From an uncultured bacterium (GTDB lineage: Bacteria > Actinomycetota > Actinomycetes > S36-B12): DNA of 8,308 nucleotides. Shown here piece by piece: positions 1-5,739 of the stretch; within the stretch, counting starts at the first letter, position 1; each line of letters begins with the position of its first letter. A program made the translations under genes and the position numbers. The stretch covers positions 1 through 8,308 of the forward strand of contig CAITYI010000015.1 of assembly GCA_903896585.1 (NCBI GenBank). Reading direction: 5' to 3'. A model generated the notes under the pieces. That model searched no databases and was not told the DNA's origin. It saw nothing but the letters and a program-made list of their open reading frames with translations.

Positions 1-459
1 TGCAATGAACTCCTCGATACCAACATTCGCGTAGTGATCCCACCCCAGTGATTGGGTGCCCGGGCTTTCCTCTGGGTTCGTTCGAGTGGTTCCGTGTTCG
101 GGGCGACCCGTTGAAGCGCACGTCACCACCAACATGCCGGGCGTTGCCAACACGGCCAGTGAATTGGCAATCGTCAGTCGCCAATCGGGGTCATGTTCTA
201 AAGCTTCGCAGGAAATCACAAAATCAAATTCACCCCCGAGCCCGGCATTGCCCACCATGTCGTGGGCACTGAGCACTAGGTCAACACCTGGACCGGCGGA
301 GAGATCGATTCCAATGTATTCCCGGGCAGTGGCGAACATAGATCGGAAAGTCCCGTAAACGTCAAAGCTGCCGACCTCCAGGATCCGAGAGCCGGAAATT
401 GTGTCGGCGTTGAGATCTCGGACCAGTTGCACAAACTTGGTCTGCTCCGGGTGGCTCAT
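1..459 (-). CDS. class I SAM-dependent methyltransferase, partial (C-terminus beyond left edge)
   Basis: This minus-strand reading frame starts with ATG at 459-457 and stays open for 153 codons to base 1, so the C-terminal part lies outside the window. Seen in the sequence: a Rossmann-type SAM-binding start at residues 26-37 (ILEVGSFDVYGT, motif I with glycines at 30 and 36), an acidic second strand at residues 48-61 (EYIGIDLSAGPGVD, with D52 placed to contact the ribose), and the FDFVISCEALEHD stretch at residues 78-90, which matches motif II and the following helix of the Methyltransf_11-like group. An in-frame TGA lies directly before the ATG, so no earlier start is possible. There is no convincing Shine-Dalgarno. 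It is transcribed away from the glycosyltransferase gene at 518. Inference: it methylates a sugar, a glycan end or a precursor in this locus; the substrate cannot be read from the sequence, and a role on a small molecule or lipid is equally possible. Confidence 0.88.
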   Translation of the reverse strand, partial: MSHPEQTKFVQLVRDLNADTISGSRILEVGSFDVYGTFRSMFATAREYIGIDLSAGPGVDLVLSAHDMVGNAGLGGEFDFVISCEALEHDPDWRLTIANSLAVLATPGMLVVTCASTGRPEHGTTRTNPEESPGTQSLGWDHYANVGIEEFIA

Positions 460-466
460 TCATCCA

Positions 467-472
467 ACTCTA
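467..472 (-). promoter_or_regulatory. candidate -10 box of the methyltransferase gene (leaderless)
   Basis: Reading the minus strand, TAGAGT is followed by seven bases and then the ATG at 459. This fits the actinobacterial TANNNT -10 pattern at a distance that would start the transcript at or one base before the start codon, which agrees with the absence of a Shine-Dalgarno. No good -35 element is visible (about 17 bases upstream reads GGTTAA). The call rests on motif and spacing only. Confidence 0.45.
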
Positions 473-505
473 GAGCACACGAGCCGCGATTAACCTCGCC
501 AGCAT

Positions 506-511
506 TAGGCT
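506..511 (+). promoter_or_regulatory. candidate -10 box of the GT4-like gene (leaderless)
   Basis: TAGGCT is followed by exactly six bases and then the GTG start at 518, so a transcript starting seven bases after the box would begin on the first base of the start codon. The gene lacks a Shine-Dalgarno, in keeping with leaderless translation, which is common in Actinomycetota. The TAG of this box is also the in-frame stop just upstream of the coding frame, so no earlier start exists. No -35 match is visible. Confidence 0.45.
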
Positions 512-517
512 CACACC

Positions 518-2326
518 GTGCGCCTTATTGATGTCACCGACCTGGTGGAGTTCCTCGAACGCGAGGAATCCGTATCGGGTGTGCAGCGGGTGGTGGCAGA
601 GGTAGCACCACTGATCTCGGACACCGCACCGGTTGTCCTGGACCGCGGGCGTGGGGTCCTTATTGCTCTCACACCAGCCGAGAAAGCTCAGGTAATCGAC
701 ACCGGTGCCCGAGCGAACATAGGCACAAACATTGACCGAAGCGAGCTCGCCCACCGTGCTCGATTAATCCTGGACCGAGCAAAGTCGGCAGCGCCGGTGT
801 CCATTGACCACCACACGATTCTGATCTTCTTGGGCGCGCTCTGGATTTCCGATGCCCTGATGCTCGCTGCCCGGAATGCCCACAACCAAGGCGCAAAGCT
901 CGTGACTTTGCTTTATGACCTGACTCCGGTGCTGGATGCGCACCACACCGCCGGTGTAAATCGACTCTTTGAACGCTACCTGGATATTGCCGGAACGTTG
1001 GCCAGTGCCGTACCGGCGATCTCCCAATCAAGTCGCCGTGATTTCCACACTTACTGCGAAGACCACGGGTGGTCAACGCCACCGGGATCAGCAACCGGCC
1101 TGCCACCTGGCATCACACCCCAATCCACCACCGGTGATTCCCCGTGGCCGCGACCCTACGCATTATTCGTGGGCACAATCGAAGGTCGCAAAAATCACCT
1201 GCTCGCGCTTAACGCGTGGAAACAATTGGACAACCCACCGGATCTGGTGTGTGTGGGTCGGTTGGGCTGGAACGCTAATGAATTCCTCGACGAATATCTC
1301 GCAACCAAGGGTCTTAATGGCACCGTGAGTGTGATCGATTCGGGTGTGACCGATCAGGAACTTCACAACCTTTACCAACACGCACTATTCACGATTTACC
1401 CCAGTACCTATGAAGGCTGGGGACTTCCGGTTTCGGAGTCCTTGGCTTTCGGCAAGGTCACGATTGTGGCGGATAACTCCTCACTGCGCGAAGCGGGTGG
1501 TGATCTTGCCGACTACTTTGAGAGCAACAACCTCGAGGCTTTTGTCTCGGTGCTCAACCGACAAGCACTCAACACCACCAACCGAACACAAAGAGAAGTA
1601 AAGATCAAGGCCACTGCACCGAACCCCATCACGTGGCAGGAAGTTGCCGTGACAATTGAACGTGATATCAGCGCAGCACAACAACAGAAGGCGAGAGTTG
1701 TCATGCCACCAGAGATTGAAATTGGGCACGAATACGTGATCGCAACAGGTCAAAGCGCCCCTAGCGCCGCGTACGCGGATCAGTATCTGGATCACATTGC
1801 GCGGGAGAACTACTCGCCCTTGTTGCACCAATCACGCAACCCTGAAGACCTCGCAGTGATTGACGCAGCTCTCACCGGTCAATTTGGTTCCCCGCAAACC
1901 TGGGGTTATGAACTCCGACCGGGCAAAACAATTACTTTCCGCATTACCCGCCCAACGGAGGGCGACCTCACCGTTCACTTTGCCACTCGCTCCATGCCCG
2001 GTGTCATCACGGTGGAATCGACCGGCCCTGGTGGTCCTACTCGTCAGGACGTGTACGCCGGATCGGTGCTGTCCCTGCCCCTTGGTAACGCACAACAGGG
2101 TGAACAAGCGCAGGTGGTTTTCCACGTGACCGATGCCACCGACTCTATTGAGGGCTTTCTTGGCATTAGGTCCTTTGTTGTTCTACCCACCAAGGACGCT
2201 AATGCCGAGCTCTTAATCCACAAAGCCGCCGCCCAAGCGCTGCGTCAAGAACTTGATTTTGTGACCAACACCCGTTCGTGGAAAGTCACCGCACCACTGC
2301 GCAAATGGAAAGGGCGCGGAAATTAA
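518..2326 (+). CDS. GT4-like (GT-B fold) glycosyltransferase with beta-rich C-terminal extension
   Basis: This is probably a cytoplasmic, nucleotide-sugar-dependent retaining glycosyltransferase that adds sugars to a growing surface glycan. Residues 1-180 look like the N-terminal GT-B domain, opening with DVTDLVEFLE and SGVQRVV (residues 5-26) and containing LLYDLTP (131-137), both typical of polysaccharide GT4 enzymes. Residues 213-385 are the donor-binding domain: FVGTIEGRKNH at 217-227, then PSTYEGWGLPVSESLAFG at 295-312, which carries the E-x7-E motif (E299, E307). At 602 residues it is about 200 longer than a simple GT4. Residues 400-558 appear beta-rich and contain a SPQTWGYELRPGK segment (458-470) and EGFLGIRSF (545-553); I infer a beta-sandwich accessory domain. 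The tail (584-595, NTRSWKVTAPLR) is a motif often seen at the ends of such enzymes. GTG 518 is chosen because an in-frame TAG lies at 506-508 and the conserved N-terminus begins immediately. Donor, acceptor and linkage are unknown. Confidence 0.9.
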   Translation: MRLIDVTDLVEFLEREESVSGVQRVVAEVAPLISDTAPVVLDRGRGVLIALTPAEKAQVIDTGARANIGTNIDRSELAHRARLILDRAKSAAPVSIDHHTILIFLGALWISDALMLAARNAHNQGAKLVTLLYDLTPVLDAHHTAGVNRLFERYLDIAGTLASAVPAISQSSRRDFHTYCEDHGWSTPPGSATGLPPGITPQSTTGDSPWPRPYALFVGTIEGRKNHLLALNAWKQLDNPPDLVCVGRLGWNANEFLDEYLATKGLNGTVSVIDSGVTDQELHNLYQHALFTIYPSTYEGWGLPVSESLAFGKVTIVADNSSLREAGGDLADYFESNNLEAFVSVLNRQALNTTNRTQREVKIKATAPNPITWQEVAVTIERDISAAQQQKARVVMPPEIEIGHEYVIATGQSAPSAAYADQYLDHIARENYSPLLHQSRNPEDLAVIDAALTGQFGSPQTWGYELRPGKTITFRITRPTEGDLTVHFATRSMPGVITVESTGPGGPTRQDVYAGSVLSLPLGNAQQGEQAQVVFHVTDATDSIEGFLGIRSFVVLPTKDANAELLIHKAAAQALRQELDFVTNTRSWKVTAPLRKWKGRGN

Positions 2327-2343
2327 TCCGCGCCCTTTCCATT
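2304..2343. terminator. 17-bp perfect hairpin between convergent genes, likely bidirectional terminator
   Basis: The arms 2304-2320 and 2327-2343 are perfect inverted repeats (AATGGAAAGGGCGCGGA and its complement) around the 6-base loop AATTAA. The glycosyltransferase stop codon (2324-2326) lies inside the loop, so the left arm is coding. The hairpin starts 16 bases beyond the stop codon of the convergent Ig-like gene, so it can serve both transcripts. Neither side has a long T tract (ATTAC on one side, ATTTG on the other), so it may be a U-poor terminator or a 3'-end stabilising stem-loop. Confidence 0.8.
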
Positions 2344-2354
2344 ACTGACCATTC

Positions 2355-2368
2355 CGCAGTTATCTGCG
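2355..2368 (-). other. small hairpin enclosing the stop codon of the Ig-like gene
   Basis: CGCAG (2355-2359) and CTGCG (2364-2368) form a perfect 5-bp stem around a 4-base loop. The minus-strand stop codon of the Ig-like gene (2362-2360) lies in that loop. The stem is short and could be chance, but it repeats the arrangement of the larger hairpin next to it. Confidence 0.35.
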
Positions 2369-3604
2369 AGGCTTCCTTGGTGGAGCCTGCACGCCAATTA
2401 CATAGGTGTTCGTATCCGCGGTGTATTTGGCCGTACCCGGTGTATTAGCTGTGATCACGCATTGTCCGGCCCCGACTGCAATCAGGTTGGCACCTGCGAT
2501 CACGCACGGCCCTTGCTCGGAGAACAGCACGGGCGCACCGCTTGTGGTACTGCCAGTGAGGGCAACACTCTGCCCGACCGTCAAGGTCACCGGAGATCCG
2601 CCAGTAATTGTTCCGAAACCAGCAGCACTGACGCTAATGGAATCCTGGGGCAGTGGCGGAAGCACGTTCACCGACTGGACTGAAGAACCACTTGAGTTGC
2701 GTACGGTAGAGGAGTATTCAACACGCAGGTTTTGCACCCCGGCCACATTCGGTGTCCACAACCAGTTAGCAATGCCATTGACGGTATTGATCGAAGGTGA
2801 AATCCCGCCGAGGTTGCTAATGAAAGCAGCGGTTCCGTCCGGCATGTTCGTGCCAAGCACTGCGCTCAGGAGCACTGGTTGACCAACGTAAATGTATTGG
2901 CTGATACGCATAGCAATGGGGACAACACCTTCGAAGAGGGTAACTGTGGTTTGTGGCGAGGCCGATCCGGTGACCGTGGTGTTACTCGGCACAAATGTTG
3001 CGGACAGTGTCGATCCAACATTTGCCTGTGGTGACCAGTTCATGGTGACACTGGAGGAACCGGTGCCAGCGATGGGTGCCAGCGATCCCGTTGCAATCAC
3101 ATTCAGGTTTTGGTTGTACACCGTCACGGTGCCCTGTGGTGACACGGTGCCAACCGGTGCGGTCACAATCGCGGTGAGCGGTGCATTTTGAGCGAGTTGC
3201 GCAAAGTTTGGCGCTAGCAGGGTCGTGCTGGTGGACAGTGGTGACACGGTGATGTTGGTGGATCCAAGACTGGCAGCACTCCCCAAACCCGATAGCGTCC
3301 AAGTGCCCGCTGCTGACGGCAGCCAATTGATGTACCCGTACCCGTTGCTCCCAATGGTGGTCTGCAGGGATCCACCCACGCCACCTGACTGCAGGCCAAT
3401 GGTGACCACCTGGCCGCTCAGGCGCGGTGCTGAGACCACAATTTCCTGGGTAACTCCAGCGATCCCGTTCGGGGTTGCAATAAAGGTGCCCTGGGTGGTC
3501 CGGGCGGCATGCGCCGCTCCAGCGGTGACCAAGGAACCGCCAAGGCCAACCCCACCTACTAGGACTGCGCTGAGCGCAATGCGGGAAATTTTCCGTGAGA
3601 ACAT
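2360..3604 (-). CDS. exported protein of tandem Ig-like modules
   Basis: This is a 414-residue secreted or surface protein with no recognisable catalytic motif. The N-terminus is a classic Sec signal peptide: MFSRKISR, a hydrophobic core at about residues 9-28, and a signal peptidase I site after AHA (residues 31-33). The mature part is rich in Thr, Ser, Val, Gly and Asn and divides into about four modules of 90-100 residues (roughly 34-122, 123-222, 223-315 and 320-407). The first three share a Trp/Pro/Ala-Gly signature near their ends (NWLPSAAGTW at 93-102, NWSPQANVG at 189-197, WLWTPNVAGV at 281-290), as in bacterial Ig-like (Big_3-type) domains. The fourth has the only two cysteines, C367 and C382, which could form a disulfide. 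The C-terminus is basic (PPRKPRR), with no LPxTG motif and no membrane anchor. ATG 3604 is chosen over an upstream in-frame start because it follows GGAGGT by four bases and begins the signal peptide. It is transcribed against both flanking glycan genes. A structural or adhesive surface role is inferred; no precise function is known. Confidence 0.85.
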   Translation of the reverse strand: MFSRKISRIALSAVLVGGVGLGGSLVTAGAAHAARTTQGTFIATPNGIAGVTQEIVVSAPRLSGQVVTIGLQSGGVGGSLQTTIGSNGYGYINWLPSAAGTWTLSGLGSAASLGSTNITVSPLSTSTTLLAPNFAQLAQNAPLTAIVTAPVGTVSPQGTVTVYNQNLNVIATGSLAPIAGTGSSSVTMNWSPQANVGSTLSATFVPSNTTVTGSASPQTTVTLFEGVVPIAMRISQYIYVGQPVLLSAVLGTNMPDGTAAFISNLGGISPSINTVNGIANWLWTPNVAGVQNLRVEYSSTVRNSSGSSVQSVNVLPPLPQDSISVSAAGFGTITGGSPVTLTVGQSVALTGSTTSGAPVLFSEQGPCVIAGANLIAVGAGQCVITANTPGTAKYTADTNTYVIGVQAPPRKPRR

Positions 3605-3608
3605 ATTT

Positions 3609-3614
3609 ACCTCC
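3609..3614 (-). promoter_or_regulatory. strong Shine-Dalgarno of the Ig-like gene
   Basis: The minus strand reads GGAGGT, four bases, then ATG at 3604. This decides the start, excluding a 32-residue N-terminal extension that would otherwise bury the signal peptide. It is the best ribosome binding site in the window and suggests efficient translation, unlike the leaderless or coupled neighbours. Confidence 0.85.
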
Positions 3615-3625
3615 AACTCGTGGTT

Positions 3626-3651
3626 CCTCAAGGCTACCCCCTCAAGGCTAC
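3626..3651. repeat. tandem 12-bp direct repeat in divergent promoter region
   Basis: CCTCAAGGCTAC occurs at 3626-3637 and again at 3640-3651, a 14-base period. On the minus strand each copy contains TAGCCT, a TANNNT match, and the copy nearer the Ig-like gene would give a leader of about 20 bases that includes its Shine-Dalgarno. The repeat may therefore be paired -10 boxes, a regulator-binding site, or a small duplication. It lies immediately upstream of the ATG I chose for the permease. Confidence 0.6.
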
Positions 3652-3655
3652 TACC

Positions 3656-4531
3656 ATGGTCACGGCGCAGAAATGCGTAATAAATGGCTATCCAAGCCAA
3701 ACTTGGCCCAGCGAGAGGACCCCACCCCGCGTGCTCACCGCCCTGTACCAGCAGCGGGCACTCGTGTGGGCATTTGCCGGCCGGGACCTTTCCACCCGCT
3801 ACCGCACCAGCAGCCTGGGTTGGCTCTGGTCACTGGTCCAGCCGCTGATCCAACTCTTGATCTACGCCGCCGTCTTCAGCCTGGTGTTCCGGGTGCAGGC
3901 GCCCGGCTTGGGCTCGGACCCCGAGCGCACCAGTTTTGCCGCCTTCCTGTTCACCGGCATGGTCACCTGGAACATTTTCTCTGGCCTGGTCATTCAAAGC
4001 ATGAACTCCCTGCGCTCAAACTCGGAGCTTCTGCGCAAAGTCAGATTTGCTGCCTGGACCCCAATCCTGGGAACTTCACTTGTCCAGATGATTCAAGTCG
4101 GTCTGGAAGTACTGGTGCTAATCGGCATGTTCATTTTCCTGGGCAACATTGGCATCACCTGGATCCTCGCAGTGCCGATCCTGTTGGCCGCCGCCCTTTT
4201 TGGTCAGGGCGTGGGTTTCATGCTCGCGATTCTCAATGCTCGCTTCGGCGATGTTCAGTACATTGTCACGGTCACTCTCGGTGCGCTCTATTTCCTCACA
4301 CCGATCCTGTACCCCATGTCCTTGATCGAGAACACCGCCAGTTGGCTCGCGTGGATCGTGGAACTCAACCCCATGACCTGGTTCGTGACCGCCATGCATG
4401 ACGTCATGTATTCCTTGCAGTTCCCACCAACCTGGGTGGTGCCCGCCTTACTCGCATTCGGCATGGCCGTGTTCTGGCTCGGCTTCACCGTGTTCAGCCG
4501 GTTGAGCAAAGACATTGGAGAGATCCTGTGA
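3656..4531 (+). CDS. wzm: ABC-2 type polysaccharide export permease (Wzm-like)
   Basis: This is the membrane half of an ABC exporter that moves a lipid-linked polysaccharide across the cytoplasmic membrane. With this start it has 291 residues. An amphipathic N-terminal segment with the family signature RDLSTRYRTSSLGWLW (residues 43-58) precedes about six hydrophobic segments (roughly 54-78, 95-115, 138-163, 168-190, 200-222, 258-282). Other family hallmarks are NARFGDVQYIV (194-204), LTPILYP (214-220) and NPMTWFV (238-244). The start is uncertain. ATG 3656 has only AAGG eight bases upstream. GTG 3731 has GAGAGGA eleven bases upstream, would give 266 residues and still keeps the whole conserved part; the AT-rich bases 3671-3700 would then be leader or promoter. 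GTG 3620 is less likely because it lies inside the repeat region. The stop overlaps the ATPase start by four bases (GTGA), so the two halves are co-translated. The symbol is by family resemblance; the substrate could equally be a teichoic-acid-like polymer. Confidence 0.9.
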   Translation: MVTAQKCVINGYPSQTWPSERTPPRVLTALYQQRALVWAFAGRDLSTRYRTSSLGWLWSLVQPLIQLLIYAAVFSLVFRVQAPGLGSDPERTSFAAFLFTGMVTWNIFSGLVIQSMNSLRSNSELLRKVRFAAWTPILGTSLVQMIQVGLEVLVLIGMFIFLGNIGITWILAVPILLAAALFGQGVGFMLAILNARFGDVQYIVTVTLGALYFLTPILYPMSLIENTASWLAWIVELNPMTWFVTAMHDVMYSLQFPPTWVVPALLAFGMAVFWLGFTVFSRLSKDIGEIL

Positions 4532-5739
4532 CCGAGTACGCAATCGAAGCAATAGATATTAGTAAACGCTTCTCGCGTTTCACCGACAGACGCGACACTA
4601 TTAAAGAGCGTTTGATTCGCGGCAAAGCCAAGCGCAGTCAGGATTTCTGGGCTCTGAAGCATGTGAACCTGCAGGTACCCAAGGGCAGTGTGTACGGCTT
4701 GATCGGTCATAACGGAAGTGGAAAGTCCACCATGCTCAAAGTGATTTCGGGGATCTACCGCCCCACCAGTGGCACCATAACTGCCCGCGGTCGCCTCGCG
4801 GCACTCATTGAATTGGGTGCAGGTTTTCACCCGGAAATGAGTGGTCGGGAAAACATTAAACTCAACGGTTCCATTTTGGGTCTGTCTAAAAAAGAGATTA
4901 CCGATGCCACCGACGAAATCATTGACTTCAGTGGTCTGCGGGACTTTATTGATGATCCGGTCAAGCACTACTCCAGCGGCATGTATGTCCGGCTGGGCTT
5001 CTCTGTTGCGGTGCATATGCGTCCCGATATTTTGTTGGTAGATGAAGTCATTGCGGTGGGAGACGAAGAATTCCAACGCAAGTGTTTTGATCACCTCTAT
5101 GCCTTGCGCAAAGCCGGCAAAACAATCGTGGTGGTTTCTCACGGTCTTGGTCAACTTGAAGGTCTGTGCGATGAAGTCACCTGGCTCGATCACGGCGAGG
5201 TGCAAAAGACCGGGCCAACCACCGAAATCATTAATGCTTACCTGGAACGAGTGAACACGGAGGAGAGTGCTCGCAGTCGCCAGGTCAGTGCCACCCGCTC
5301 CCCGCTTGAAATTGTCAACAACGAACTCGCGGTCACCAGCGCCACCATCACCGACCAAAACAACGCACCACTCACTCACACCGAAACAACCAAGACATTC
5401 AATATCAATGTCACCATGGAAATTACCGAGGAACTCCTCGGCCCCAACCTGCGCATTGCCTTCCAACATGAAACCGGTCCACTGGTCACCATGGTCAGCA
5501 ATCACCGCGTGGGCGCTGACTTCGGCGTTCTGCAACCTGGCACCTACACCGTGAGCGCAACTATTCCTAACAACCCCTTCCTGCCCGGCCGCTACCGGGT
5601 TCATATAGATGTATTCGACTACACCGGCACCCGCACGCTGGACACCTGGAATGAAGTCCTCGAGTTCCCCGTGCGCAGCGCGAGCGGTGAAATCGGCCAA
5701 GGGTTCGTCACCATCCCGGCAACCTTCACAATCACATGA
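4528..5739 (+). CDS. wzt: ABC exporter ATPase with C-terminal Wzt-like domain
   Basis: This 403-residue protein powers glycan export with the upstream permease. The nucleotide-binding domain covers about residues 1-245: Walker A GHNGSGKST (60-68), the Q-loop region ELGAGFHPEMSGRENI (95-110), signature YSSGM (148-152) in place of LSGGQ, as is usual in this subfamily, Walker B ILLVDE (168-173, catalytic E173), D-loop VGDEEF (177-182) and switch histidine H205. Residues about 260-403 are an extra beta-rich domain in the position of the Wzt C-terminal domain. In characterised E. coli O8/O9a Wzt that domain binds the modified non-reducing end of the polymer before export. Whether this one does so is inference. 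GTG 4528 is chosen because GGAG lies seven bases upstream and it overlaps the permease stop as GTGA; its own TGA overlaps the next start as ATGA. Plain teichoic-acid exporters also use this ATPase type, so the glycan class is not settled. Confidence 0.93.
   Translation: MTEYAIEAIDISKRFSRFTDRRDTIKERLIRGKAKRSQDFWALKHVNLQVPKGSVYGLIGHNGSGKSTMLKVISGIYRPTSGTITARGRLAALIELGAGFHPEMSGRENIKLNGSILGLSKKEITDATDEIIDFSGLRDFIDDPVKHYSSGMYVRLGFSVAVHMRPDILLVDEVIAVGDEEFQRKCFDHLYALRKAGKTIVVVSHGLGQLEGLCDEVTWLDHGEVQKTGPTTEIINAYLERVNTEESARSRQVSATRSPLEIVNNELAVTSATITDQNNAPLTHTETTKTFNINVTMEITEELLGPNLRIAFQHETGPLVTMVSNHRVGADFGVLQPGTYTVSATIPNNPFLPGRYRVHIDVFDYTGTRTLDTWNEVLEFPVRSASGEIGQGFVTIPATFTIT

Noticed and set aside
100..115. 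Unusual motif I of the methyltransferase (GSFDVYG rather than GxGxG), considered as degenerate
   Set aside because: To my knowledge a GS-x-x-x-x-G form occurs in a group of active class I methyltransferases, and the following acidic strand and EALEHD motif are intact. In any case, the motif lies at residues 30-36 of the protein (about 352-372 on the window) rather than being damaged.
48..358. Overlapping short plus-strand frames near the left edge
   Set aside because: They lie opposite the methyltransferase, whose SAM-binding motifs are clear on the minus strand; they look like shadows.
3605..3700. 32-residue N-terminal extension of the Ig-like protein
   Set aside because: It would bury the signal peptide, and the strong GGAGGT site four bases before ATG 3604 marks the true start.
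3595..4401. 268-codon plus-strand frame overlapping the permease
   Set aside because: The product is rich in Pro, Arg and His with no domain; the other plus frame gives a textbook ABC-2 permease.
4810..4830. Glutamate in place of the usual Q-loop glutamine, considered as an inactivating change
   Set aside because: The ELGAGFHPE-type sequence is, to my knowledge, normal for Wzt-type ATPases; Walker A, Walker B glutamate and H-loop are all intact.
4288..5700. 470-codon open frame on the minus strand opposite the ATPase
   Set aside because: It is long, but the plus strand here encodes all ABC ATPase motifs in order. The antisense product has no signal, domain or ribosome site I can recognise; it is best explained as a shadow of a codon-biased gene.
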